Source: Acidobacteriota bacterium (lineage in GTDB: Bacteria; Acidobacteriota; Terriglobia; Acidiferrales; UBA7541). Taken from it: a DNA stretch of 52,625 nucleotides. Each line of letters begins with the position of its first letter. The first letter of the stretch is position 1. Location: the NCBI GenBank assembly GCA_003225315.1, contig QHZD01000046.1:1-52625 (forward strand). The letters are read 5' to 3'. The position numbers and the translations under genes were made by a program. Shown piece after piece: positions 32,819 through 40,546 of this stretch. The notes under the pieces were generated by a model. That model worked only from the letters and a program-made list of their open reading frames with translations. It did no database searches and was not told where the DNA came from.

Positions 32819-34492
32819 TTACTTTGCGTAAACCTTTTCCATTTGGCCCGTCGAACGTGCCAGGTCCGCGCGCGCCTGGTTAAAGCGGTACAGCGCCGCG
32901 ATCTGGTTGTCGTTCGCGCGTGATAGCGAATCCTGCGCTTGAATCACTTCGATGTTGTTCGCCACTCCCGCTTTAAAGCGGTCGCGCGCCTGGTCCACCT
33001 CTTCTTTCGAAAGTTGCACCCCCAGGTTCGCCACTTGCACTTCGTTGCGCGCCGATTGCAAATTCAGCAGCGCTGTCTTCACGTCCAGCGCGATCTGGTT
33101 CCGCAGATCATCCTTCTGTTGATCCAGTCGCTTAATCTCGAGGTCCGCGCGAACTATCTCTGCGCGTATCCGCCCGCCAGTAAACAGCGGCAAATTCACG
33201 CTGGCTTGGTAGGTGTACGTCGGCAGCGTCGTGTTTCCTGACGTTCCCACGTACATAAAGTCCCCGTCGAACCGCAGCGAAGGCAGGCGCGAAGCCTGTG
33301 ACGCTTTCTTCTGAAATGCCGCGGCCTTGATTTGCGCTTCGAGCGCTTTCCACTCCTGACGCTCCGCCAATGCGAATTCGATGCTTGGCTCCACTTCCGG
33401 CTGCGGTGTGTCGAAGAAACTTAGCGAATCCGCCAGCTCGATGGCTTCGCGAGGATCGAGATTCAGTAAACGGCTCAGGGCAAACAGTGACGTGTCACGA
33501 TCTGTTCCCGCTTCGATCAGTCGCTGCTTTTCGTTTTGCAATTCGACGTTGGCGCGCAGCGTGTCGATTCCCGTGCCTACGCCTTCCTTCTGCAAGTCCG
33601 CGGCTTGGTCATAAAGCGCTTGTGCCAGATTCACGCGCGATTGCGAGGCTTCCACGTTCGCTACGGCGCGCAGCGTCCCGATGTACTGGGAAACCACCAG
33701 CAGAATCACTTGCTCCCGCGTCGACAGGCTGCTTGCCCTGCTGGAATTCGACGTGTTCTGCGCCGCCTGATATCTGCGCCAAAGTGTCAGGTCGAACACG
33801 GGTGCTCCGAAACTCGGGCCTGCGGAAAACACTTGATACGGTCCAAGAGTCTTGGGAAATCCCGGGAATGGCGTCCTTCCGCCGAACTGCGCCAGCAAGT
33901 TCACTTTCTGCGCTTCATCGGAAATCTTGGCACTCGCCTGCGGCAGCAAATCTGCCCGTGAAATATATTTGTCCTGCTCGCTCTGTGCCGCCTGCAAAAT
34001 GGCGATTTGCGCGGTTGTATTTTGCTTGAGTGCGAGTCCGACGGCCTGATCCAGCGTTAGGCGAGCCTGCGTCGGCGCATTCCCGGGCAAAGAACTCGGC
34101 TTGTTTGTGCCTTGCGCGTGCGCCACCATCGAACCAAACATGAGGCCGAAAAAAGCGGTGTAGAAGATAATGTGCGAGCCCTTGGAACGTTCCTTCGTGC
34201 TCACGTTTTCACCTTTCTTCTCGCTTGCCACGATTTCGTTCACGATGGCTTGATTCAAGCACCCCTCGGCCACCAACTGCCCACCCTGCCGGTGAACTTC
34301 CTTCAGCAGCACCTTTCCAGCAGCATCGATGAAACTCACGCCGCAGAGGTTCACGTGAAACTTTTCGCGCGGTGATGCCGCGTGCAGCTCTCGCCAGCAC
34401 TGCTCCAGTGTCGCCACCGAGGGCCCTGCCAGTTTGCCTTCGACGCTGAGAAATACCTTCCCGCGCCTCTTTTCCGTTGTAATTCTTAGCAT
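32819..34492 (-). CDS. TolC-family outer membrane efflux protein with N-terminal STAS-like domain and probable second start
   Basis: 557 aa from ATG 34492 (GGGGACGG ahead). Residues 1-90 are a STAS-like domain (MLRITTEKRRGKVFLSVEGK...NLCGVSFIDAAGKVLLKEV), with Ala where STAS proteins often have the phosphorylated Ser. Then, in the same frame without a stop, comes a typical secretion signal: SHIIFYTAFFGLMFGSMVAHAQ. A GTG at 34204 with AAAGG seven bases ahead could start the TolC part alone (461 aa, normal TolC length). The TolC body has LTLDQAVGLALKQN, GGRIRAEIVRADLEI and RFKAGVANNIEVIQAQDSL, two OEP repeats. A cytoplasmic STAS domain in front of a signal peptide cannot be exported normally, so two products, or a fusion of a formerly separate STAS gene, are likely. 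Confidence 0.88.
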   Translation of the reverse strand: MLRITTEKRRGKVFLSVEGKLAGPSVATLEQCWRELHAASPREKFHVNLCGVSFIDAAGKVLLKEVHRQGGQLVAEGCLNQAIVNEIVASEKKGENVSTKERSKGSHIIFYTAFFGLMFGSMVAHAQGTNKPSSLPGNAPTQARLTLDQAVGLALKQNTTAQIAILQAAQSEQDKYISRADLLPQASAKISDEAQKVNLLAQFGGRTPFPGFPKTLGPYQVFSAGPSFGAPVFDLTLWRRYQAAQNTSNSSRASSLSTREQVILLVVSQYIGTLRAVANVEASQSRVNLAQALYDQAADLQKEGVGTGIDTLRANVELQNEKQRLIEAGTDRDTSLFALSRLLNLDPREAIELADSLSFFDTPQPEVEPSIEFALAERQEWKALEAQIKAAAFQKKASQASRLPSLRFDGDFMYVGTSGNTTLPTYTYQASVNLPLFTGGRIRAEIVRADLEIKRLDQQKDDLRNQIALDVKTALLNLQSARNEVQVANLGVQLSKEEVDQARDRFKAGVANNIEVIQAQDSLSRANDNQIAALYRFNQARADLARSTGQMEKVYAK

Positions 34493-34627
34493 TGTTACCG
34501 TCCCCGTGTCCGCTAGTAGATGCATGATCCTCACCATTCGGCGCTAGATTTTATTAGTATGTAATCTATACAAATACAACGACTTACGGACGATCTAAAG
34601 CTGTTGCGCATAAGGCGAAGAGGCCAT

Positions 34628-34672
34628 ATATGGGCATATAGTTAAATATGGGCAATAAATATGTGCCCATAT
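34628..34672. promoter_or_regulatory. Three copies of ATATGGGCA, 18 bp apart
   Basis: ATATGGGCA at 34628-34636 and 34646-34654, and its reverse complement TGCCCATAT at 34664-34672. Successive starts are exactly 18 bp apart; the second and third form a dyad. They lie 135-180 bp upstream of the STAS-TolC gene in an AT-rich patch. This suits a regulator-binding cluster, probably for the efflux operon. Confidence 0.45.
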
Positions 34673-34707
34673 ACAGTCTTTATGGTTTTGCTCGATATGT
34701 GACACTC

Positions 34708-34893
34708 TCTCCAAAGATCACCTACTTTGGGAGTCGGCAAAGCATATTGAACCACGTGCGCTTCGCGGATCCGACTCTAAGCCTTGCCAACCCCAGCACG
34801 TTTGGAGTGATCACTCGCTCTGCGGCAGGCTCAACAACCATTCCGCTGTACACGCCGCGGCAGCTGGAATTCGGCGTGCGCGTCCATTTCTAA
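34708..34893 (+). pseudogene. C-terminal remnant of a TonB-dependent (Oar-like) receptor
   Basis: The frame ends FADPTLSLANPSTFGVITRS and IPLYTPRQLEFGVRVHF with a final aromatic residue, the pattern of the last beta-strands of carboxypeptidase-regulatory-like TonB receptors common in Acidobacteriota (NP..FG.I.S...PRQ.QFG.K..F). There is no upstream body, so it is a fragment. The ORF from 34648 overlaps the ATATGGGCA sites and is not itself a gene. Confidence 0.6.
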
Positions 34894-34937
34894 TCACCGA
34901 AGCGCGCAATATGTGAGACGGAGAAAGAGGTAGGGTA

Positions 34938-34965
34938 GGGAGGCGTTTAGGTCTGCCCGCCTCCC
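34938..34965 (+). terminator. Terminator-like hairpin after the receptor remnant
   Basis: 8-bp arms GGGAGGCG/CGCCTCCC with a 12-base loop; no T-tract follows. It may be the relic of the lost receptor gene's terminator. Confidence 0.35.
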
Positions 34966-35020
34966 CATCACATCCCGATGAGCCTCAAGGACCGGATCGG
35001 GACGTAGTGCTCCACCACTG

Positions 35021-35055
35021 GGACTCCTGAAACGAAGACTAGGTTACAGGAGTCC
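35021..35055. repeat. Inverted repeat GGACTCCTG/CAGGAGTCC
   Basis: 9-bp perfect arms (35021-35029 and 35047-35055) with a 17-base loop, 57 bp past the end of the RidA-like gene on its downstream side. No T-tract, so a factor-independent terminator is not clear. Confidence 0.35.
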
Positions 35056-35111
35056 GCCCGGACAGCGACTCAAACTTCTTACAACCTTGTGAATTGTCCC
35101 GGCGTTGCTGA

Positions 35112-35582
35112 TTACTTCTTCACCGCAATCGCCTGCAATTCGAAGTGTCCCCCAGCCAGTAGCGATCCAGCCCCGATGAATTCGCGTGCGGGGTAGTCTT
35201 TCGTCGAGAAGTAGCTCGCGTAGATGGGATTGAATTTCTGGAACAGCGACAAATCGGTGCACGCAATTTGCACGTACACCAGATCATCCATGGTCATGCC
35301 TGCCTGCGCGAGGACTTCCTTTTCCCCATCGAGCAACAGTTTGACCTCGTCTTCTATTTTCTCCGGAACTTTCCCGGTCTTGGGATCAATGCCGATTCGT
35401 CCCGCCAGGTAGAGTGTGTTACCAGCAAGAATGGCGTCGCTGAACGGGGCCGTTATCGGTCCGCCCCCGAGCTTGATCACTTTGCGTGTCGCTTGTGGCG
35501 TAGGTTGCGAAAACGCTCCTCGCACCGTAAGAATTGCCGCTACCGCCAAGACCGCTGTCAGAAAACCAATGCGACGATTCAT
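35112..35582 (-). CDS. Exported RidA-like (YjgF/YER057c/UK114) protein
   Basis: 156 aa from ATG 35582, with GGAGGGGG ahead; the longer frame to 35672 is rejected. Signal peptide MNRRIGFLTAVLAVAAILTV...GAFSQ, then a single Rid domain: PITAPFSDAILAGNTLYLAG, EKEVLAQAGMTMDDLVYVQI, and YPAREFIGAGSLLAGGHFEL. RidA deaminates reactive enamines and imines through a conserved Arg late in the domain. Here the matching stretch reads GSLLAGGHFELQAIAV and lacks that Arg, placing it in a non-canonical Rid subgroup. Both export and missing Arg argue against the housekeeping enzyme role. Single gene, convergent with nothing close. Confidence 0.85.
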   Translation of the reverse strand: MNRRIGFLTAVLAVAAILTVRGAFSQPTPQATRKVIKLGGGPITAPFSDAILAGNTLYLAGRIGIDPKTGKVPEKIEDEVKLLLDGEKEVLAQAGMTMDDLVYVQIACTDLSLFQKFNPIYASYFSTKDYPAREFIGAGSLLAGGHFELQAIAVKK

Positions 35583-35749
35583 GTTCCCCCTCCATTTGAA
35601 TGGCCTGCGCAATACGCCGCGCGAGTGTAATACCCAATTCTCCTCTCGGCAAGCACCCCTAAGACACCCCAACCCGTCCCTGCTCGGGAGCCTGTACTTC
35701 CGCGACCAAACGGATTGTTCGATAATGTCTAGTAGTCTACAAGACAGAT

Positions 35750-36118
35750 ATGGATCGAGAATCCTTCAAAAATTGGCTGGCCGCTTATGGAAAGGCATGG
35801 ACCAGCCGTTACCCCGAGGCCGCCGCCTCGTTGTACTCAGACGATGCCACGTATCAAGTGACGCCTTTCAATGAACCCTTGCGTGGCCGGGCCGCAATCT
35901 ACGAATATTGGGCCGGCGTAGCGAAAACCGAGGAAAAAATCCAGTTTGATTACGAGATCCTCGCCGTCACAGCAGCGCATGGCATCGCCACGTGGCGGGC
36001 GTCCTTTGTCCGCGTACCGCCTGGCCTGCCGACGAAACTCGATGGAATTTTTCTAATCGTGTTGGATTCAGCGGGACGCTGCCAGTCCCTTCGCGAGTGG
36101 TGGCATAAACAACAGTAG
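35750..36118 (+). CDS. SnoaL-like / NTF2-like fold protein
   Basis: 122 aa. The cone-shaped alpha+beta fold signature is present: YGKAWTSRYPEAAASLYSDDATYQVTPFNEPLRGRAAIYEYWAGV, then FDYEILAVTAAHGIATWRASF and DGIFLIVLDSAGRCQSLREWW. Members are small-ligand enzymes or binding proteins; no function can be given. It ends 14 bp before the convergent xylF-like gene. Confidence 0.82.
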   Translation: MDRESFKNWLAAYGKAWTSRYPEAAASLYSDDATYQVTPFNEPLRGRAAIYEYWAGVAKTEEKIQFDYEILAVTAAHGIATWRASFVRVPPGLPTKLDGIFLIVLDSAGRCQSLREWWHKQQ

Positions 36119-36132
36119 GATGCTGCTCGCGA

Positions 36133-37176
36133 CTACTTGATCTGCTGGTCCGCCGGCAATGCCTGGTTAATACTCTTTAACTTCTGAAATCCGTCTTTGA
36201 CCACCGTTGTCTTGATATTGTCCTTGGTTACGGCCACGGGTTTCAGCATTATGGCAGGCACTTTTATCTTGCCATTGCTAACTGTCCCTTTTGCGTGTGT
36301 CTTCTCGCCTTTTGCCAGACGAACCGCTTCCTCCGCGGCTTTTGCCGCTTCATTTGCGATGGGCTTGTAAACGGTCATACTTTGCACGCCCTGGGCGATA
36401 CATATAACTGCCGCCAAATCCGCATCTTGTCCGGAAACCGCCACTTTGCCGGCGAGCTTATGTTCGCGGAGGGCCTGAATCGCACCGCCGGCCAATCCGT
36501 CATTGGAAGCCACCACAGCAGCGATCTTGCCCTTGGCGGAATCGATCGCTTTCAACATAAAAAGGTACGCCTCGGAAGGCAGCCAGTCTTTCGTATACGC
36601 ATCGGCGATCACCTTGATGTCGCCCCGATCGATATAGGGCTGCAGAACGCCCATCTGTGCGTCATGCAGAGCTTTCGCACCCTCGTCACGAGGAGAACCC
36701 GCGAGCAGCACATAATTCCCTCGGGGCGCGTGTTTTGCCAGATATTCCGCTTGCATCCTGCCGATCTCAACGCGGTCAAAACTCACATACAGATCGACAT
36801 CGCTGTTCATGACCAGCCGATCGTAACTGATGACCTTAACTTTGGCCGCCTTCGCCGCGTCCACCATCCGGCTGGCCTTTGTGGTATCGCGAGGCATCAA
36901 AACCAGCACCTTGATGCCTGCCTTGATCATGTCCTTCACTTGCTGGAACTGGCGATCAGCGTCTCCCCCGGCGTCCTTGGAAATCACCTCCACGCCTAAC
37001 TGCTTAGCCCGCACCTCAAAGGAGTTCAGGTCTGTCTGCCAACGCTCTCCCTTCGTGTCTTCTATGGAGAACCCTATTTTTAATTTGTTCGTGTCTTGCG
37101 CCTGCACAAGTTGTCCGTTAAGGACCATGGCGAATACCGCGGACAGAACCGTCAGCATGCCTCGGGCTTTTATCAA
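36133..37176 (-). CDS. xylF: XylF-like sugar ABC transporter substrate-binding protein
   Basis: 347 aa from a TTG at 37176, supported by GGGAGG eight bases ahead; an ATG lies six codons in. A signal peptide ending LVQAQ is followed by a type I periplasmic fold: KLKIGFSIEDTKGERWQTDL, QQVKDMIKAGIKVLVLMPRD, VISYDRLVMNSDVDLYVSFD, AAVVASNDGLAGGAIQALRE, VSGQDADLAAVICIAQGVQS and MTVYKPIANEA. These match xylose-binding proteins. It captures a pentose in the periplasm for an ABC permease. No ATPase or permease gene is next to it, so it must share a distant transporter or act in chemotaxis or sensing. Confidence 0.85.
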   Translation of the reverse strand: MIKARGMLTVLSAVFAMVLNGQLVQAQDTNKLKIGFSIEDTKGERWQTDLNSFEVRAKQLGVEVISKDAGGDADRQFQQVKDMIKAGIKVLVLMPRDTTKASRMVDAAKAAKVKVISYDRLVMNSDVDLYVSFDRVEIGRMQAEYLAKHAPRGNYVLLAGSPRDEGAKALHDAQMGVLQPYIDRGDIKVIADAYTKDWLPSEAYLFMLKAIDSAKGKIAAVVASNDGLAGGAIQALREHKLAGKVAVSGQDADLAAVICIAQGVQSMTVYKPIANEAAKAAEEAVRLAKGEKTHAKGTVSNGKIKVPAIMLKPVAVTKDNIKTTVVKDGFQKLKSINQALPADQQIK

Positions 37177-37420
37177 AATTTGTTCCTCCCCGTTTACACC
37201 GACCAGTATCCTTCCGGCCCATTATCCAAGCAACCGCTCGACCCAAATCAGTCAACTCTCGATAATTCGCATAACCGGAGATATGCCGTCATGATCTGGC
37301 AGGCCATTCTGAGGAAGCGGGGCGCGTCCCTACATGCCGGGATACTTGCCAAAGTAAAGTAGGGCGATGTCGATGGTGCCGCAGACTCTATGTGCCACAA
37401 TGGGAGGAAGGAGATTCCGA

Positions 37421-37777
37421 TTGAAGTACCTATGCCTTGTCTACGGTGAAGAAAAGAAAATTGGGGCCATGACGGACGATGAGTGCATGGCTTACGACCA
37501 AGCGCTCCGAAAGGGCGGCCGATGCCTTGCCTCGGAGGCCCTTCAACCCGTTCGTACAGCGACTACTGTGCGGGTCCGCGAGGGAAAGGTCGCCATCAGG
37601 GATGGCCCTTTCACCGAAACGAAGGAGTGCTTGGCAGGGTTCTATTTGATTGAGGCCGCCGACCTGAACGAGGCTATCCAAGTTGCCTCGCAAATGCCGC
37701 CCGCTCGCGTGGGCAGTATCGAGATACGACCGATCAGGGAACTGACCAGCACGAGTGGCGAACGAAGACAGTTGTAG
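37421..37777 (+). CDS. YciI/DGPF-domain protein
   Basis: 118 aa from TTG 37421 (MKYLCLVYGEEKK), set by AAGGAG seven bases ahead; the ATG at 37367 is not used. The family block is VRVREGKVAIRDGPFTETKECLAGFYLIEAADL with DGPFTETKE, a dimeric ferredoxin-like fold also called PhnB/YCII-like. In many genomes these genes sit beside ECF sigma factors; here the sigma operon lies close downstream, on the other strand. No reaction is known to me. Confidence 0.86.
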   Translation: MKYLCLVYGEEKKIGAMTDDECMAYDQALRKGGRCLASEALQPVRTATTVRVREGKVAIRDGPFTETKECLAGFYLIEAADLNEAIQVASQMPPARVGSIEIRPIRELTSTSGERRQL

Positions 37778-37904
37778 CGGAAAGAACACTTGTCCGAGAA
37801 GCGAGTTAAATCAGGCATGCGGATGTGACCGGCTTTTACCTCTGGCTTCTCTTCGTGGTCAGGCCGGCGAACAGGTTTGTTGCTAGAGAGAGGCTGCGCG
37901 GGCA

Positions 37905-38762
37905 TCAGCGCGCGGCGCCGGCTTTGCGGATGTAGATGCCGCCATTGAAGTTTGTGAATTGCAATTCGGGGCCACCGCCGTTGATTGTGGCGTGCACGGC
38001 CTTGTCGATCTTGACGAGGTATTTGCCGCCGTGGCCGCGCCCATCCTCGACGACTTGCTGCGGCGCGGAAACCTGAACCTGCACGTCGAAATCACTGAAA
38101 ATCTCCCCGCGATCGGACTTAAGGCTGAGGTTGGCTTTCAAATCGGCGGGAAACGTAACGTCAATGTCGCCGTTCAAAGAACTGAAGGCCATGGCCTTCT
38201 GGGGATTCACGCGCGAAAAACTAGCTAGAAGGCGCCCGTTCAAGGCATGCGCGACGGCGCTACCAGAGACGTTGTTCAGGGTGACGGAGCCATTCACGTC
38301 GTTGACGTCCAATTCGCCGTCCACGCCAGTGACCACGATGTCTCCGGAGTTGACAGCACTCAGCTTGAGGGAAGTGTGAATGGGAACGGAAATGGACAGG
38401 TCGACGGCGCGCATGAATGAATCGGAGGAGATGCGCACTTCGTTGTTTTCTTCTTCCACGGAAAGGCCCGTTCCTGAAACAGGGATGCGCTTCATGGTCG
38501 AATCAGAGCGCGCCGATTCGCGGTTGCGGGCGCGGGCTTCGACGACCACTTCCTTGCCGTCATAGCCCTTGACGGTAATTCCGCCGTTGACCAGGCTCGC
38601 CTTCACCAAAGCGGGCCGCGCGGGATCGCTGAGATTCACGGAAACGTGATCCGCGCCAGATGGCGTTTGCGTCTGGCCGCAGGCCGGCGCGGCGGCAAAC
38701 GCAACGCAGAGAAGTGCAGCAGCCACAACGAGGGATGGGAAACGCTGAGTTTGGCTATTCAT
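37905..38762 (-). CDS. DUF4097-family exported protein (second of pair)
   Basis: 285 aa from ATG 38762 (MNSQTQRFPSLVVAAALLCV), overlapping the previous gene's end by 8 bp. A signal peptide (cut near ACGQ) is followed by repeated short strands with turns of the type VNSGDIVVTGVDGELDVNDVNGSV, NVSGSAVAHALNGRLLASFS, SSLNGDIDVTFPADLKANL: a DUF4097 beta-helix-like fold. Such proteins are secreted or surface-facing; a specific role is not established. It ends with an Asn/Gly/Ala-rich region. Last gene of the ECF operon. Confidence 0.85.
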   Translation of the reverse strand: MNSQTQRFPSLVVAAALLCVAFAAAPACGQTQTPSGADHVSVNLSDPARPALVKASLVNGGITVKGYDGKEVVVEARARNRESARSDSTMKRIPVSGTGLSVEEENNEVRISSDSFMRAVDLSISVPIHTSLKLSAVNSGDIVVTGVDGELDVNDVNGSVTLNNVSGSAVAHALNGRLLASFSRVNPQKAMAFSSLNGDIDVTFPADLKANLSLKSDRGEIFSDFDVQVQVSAPQQVVEDGRGHGGKYLVKIDKAVHATINGGGPELQFTNFNGGIYIRKAGAAR

Positions 38763-39723
38763 GATTTTCAAGAATACGAATCTCTCCATTTAGATTTTCC
38801 ACCTTGATCTCTGGCCCGCCCGAATTCACTCGCACACCGGTATAGCGGTCTGCGTGAAAAACTACCTTCGCGCCATGATGCTCTTCCTGAATGGCGCGCA
38901 CCGGCAACGCGGTGACGGGAAAATCGCTGTAGATGCTGCCGTTGAAGGTCTTGAAGCGAAAATCCGCGGCCAAGCCTGGCGCGAAACGCAAATCCACGTC
39001 GCCGTTTATGGTGCGGAAGTCGGACTTTTCGCGAGGGTTCTGGCGAAAGGAAACCTTGACAGGGCCATTCACAGTATGCGCCGTCCCGGAACCGGCGATG
39101 TTGTCCATTTCGACGTCGCCATTGACATTGCGCACAAGAAAACTCCCGTTGATGTCGCGCACCAAAACGCGCCCCTCATTCACAGTCTTGACTTTGATGT
39201 CCATGTCCCGGGGAACGCGGAGCTGAAAATCCATCTTGACGATGTAGCCCTCGATTTCGTGGCGGCCACACCCATCGTCGCAATTGCAGCGGAAAGGCCC
39301 GTTCACATAGAGCTTCAGGGAGCCTGCTTGCTCGGTGATGTCCAGGGTGACTTCCTTGCGAGCCTGTTCGAGCTTTTCCTTGGATTCCGCGCGGACAGAC
39401 TTTTTGACCGTGAGTTGCGCCTGGTCGGAATTTGTGCCTAGGACTTCGATGGAGCCCCAGACGTTGTCAATTTCGAGGGACCGGTGCTGGACGCCCGCCA
39501 TCGAAAAAGATTTCTGGATGGTCTCCTCCTCCTGCACTGGCAGGTCGCGATCGGAGTCATCGAGAGTCATTGGGAATACGGAAGGAGGGTGAAACCCCAC
39601 GAGGAGAGGTGCAGCGACTTTTATTACCGGTTGAGGGATTCTTACGCTAACGGACTGGGCGGACAAGGAAAAGGGAAGCAGACAGCCGACTGTCAACACT
39701 GTGAAAAAGCGCGTGTTTCGCAT
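38755..39723 (-). CDS. DUF4097-family exported protein (first of pair)
   Basis: 322 aa from ATG 39723, with GGAGGAG ahead. Signal peptide MRNTRFFTVLTVGCLLPFSLSAQ. A polar linker (about 25-65) leads to the DUF4097 strand repeats (GSIEVLGTNSDQAQLTVKKS; VKTVNEGRVLVRDINGSFLV; NVNGDVEMDNIAGSGTAHTV; TINGDVDLRFAPGLAADFRF; NGSIYSDFP). A Cys/His patch, RCNCDDGCGRHEIEG (about 145-160), is not in the second copy and may bind metal or form disulfides. Paralogue of the next gene, with which it overlaps. Confidence 0.85.
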   Translation of the reverse strand: MRNTRFFTVLTVGCLLPFSLSAQSVSVRIPQPVIKVAAPLLVGFHPPSVFPMTLDDSDRDLPVQEEETIQKSFSMAGVQHRSLEIDNVWGSIEVLGTNSDQAQLTVKKSVRAESKEKLEQARKEVTLDITEQAGSLKLYVNGPFRCNCDDGCGRHEIEGYIVKMDFQLRVPRDMDIKVKTVNEGRVLVRDINGSFLVRNVNGDVEMDNIAGSGTAHTVNGPVKVSFRQNPREKSDFRTINGDVDLRFAPGLAADFRFKTFNGSIYSDFPVTALPVRAIQEEHHGAKVVFHADRYTGVRVNSGGPEIKVENLNGEIRILENHE

Positions 39724-39733
39724 GGTCTCCTCC

Positions 39734-40546
39734 TCAATTCAGTTTGCTTCTGGCCCACTCGACGCGTTGTCGCACCGTGGGATTCAGATTCGGGGCTTGC
39801 TGTAGGGCCTGCAGCCGCTGCGCAGCATCGGGATCCCTCCATTCGAGCAAAAGATCGATCAGGGCTACCTGCACCAGGGGCGATTGCTGCTGCTGGAGAG
39901 AATCCAAAATTGCCTTGTGAACCTGGGGCTGCCGCCCGTGGCGGCTGAGAGCATCGAGAGCCGCCAAGCGCACATCCACGCTCGCGTCGTAGCGCAGCGT
40001 GTGCAGGAGAGCGGAAAGCACCTGCGGATCAAGTTGCTGGTCGCGCGTGCTCCAAGTTACGCCCTCGAGCCGCGCGCTGGCCGATTGCTGCTGTAGCATC
40101 GAAAGCACGACCAATTGCTTCATGCTCGCGAGTTCAGATTGCATGGCAGCCAAGTCTAGGGAAGGAGGCTTAGGGTTAGCCAGGCGAAGTCCGGCGAAAA
40201 CGCCGATGGCGAGCAGCGCTGCGCTCCACGCCATCGCTCCCACGGGCGAGCGAAGCCAATGGAACACGTTCCAGCTCCAGACGAAAGCCCGCTTTCTCCA
40301 TTCCGTGCCGCCCTCGGGCTGACTGGAACGGCCCGCTTGGTACGCTTGCAGCATGGCCTCAAAACGCGCGCGAGATGCAGGATCTGGCTGGTCGACGGGC
40401 AGAAGCGAGAGTTTTCTCCAAATGACCACTTCTTCGGAACAGTCCGCACACTGTTCGAGGTGGGCTTCGACGTGGTGGTGCTGCTCGGCGCTCAAACGCC
40501 CTTGCAGGTAGTCCGGCAAGAGTTCCGCGATGTGTTCACACTTCAT
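39734..40546 (-). CDS. Zinc-finger anti-sigma factor with extracytoplasmic HEAT-like repeats
   Basis: 270 aa. N-terminal zf-HC2 anti-sigma motif: MKCEHIAELLPDYLQGRLSA...VEAHLEQCADCSEEV (H..C..C). One membrane helix at about 102-122 (GAMAWSAALLAIGVFAGLRL). The C-terminal part is helical and repeat-like: QVLSALLHTLRYDASVDVRL, ALDALSRHGRQPQVHKAILD, VQVALIDLLLEWRDPDAA, a HEAT-repeat pattern. It overlaps the sigma gene by 11 bp, so they are co-translated and it should hold that sigma inactive. The HEAT domain would lie outside the cytoplasm and could sense a protein partner or envelope state. Confidence 0.85.
   Translation of the reverse strand: MKCEHIAELLPDYLQGRLSAEQHHHVEAHLEQCADCSEEVVIWRKLSLLPVDQPDPASRARFEAMLQAYQAGRSSQPEGGTEWRKRAFVWSWNVFHWLRSPVGAMAWSAALLAIGVFAGLRLANPKPPSLDLAAMQSELASMKQLVVLSMLQQQSASARLEGVTWSTRDQQLDPQVLSALLHTLRYDASVDVRLAALDALSRHGRQPQVHKAILDSLQQQQSPLVQVALIDLLLEWRDPDAAQRLQALQQAPNLNPTVRQRVEWARSKLN

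Larger units (their letters stand above)
34493..35111. other. Region upstream of efflux operon: 9-mer sites, TonB-receptor remnant, hairpins
   Basis: About 620 bp without an intact gene. Left to right: the probable efflux promoter area (34500-34620), three copies of ATATGGGCA (34628-34672), a receptor C-terminal remnant (34708-34893), a hairpin at 34938-34965, and an inverted repeat at 35021-35055. Confidence 0.5.

Noticed and set aside
36295-36999. 234-codon plus-strand ORF opposite xylF
   Set aside because: Antisense shadow; the minus-strand frame has a clear periplasmic-binding-protein sequence.
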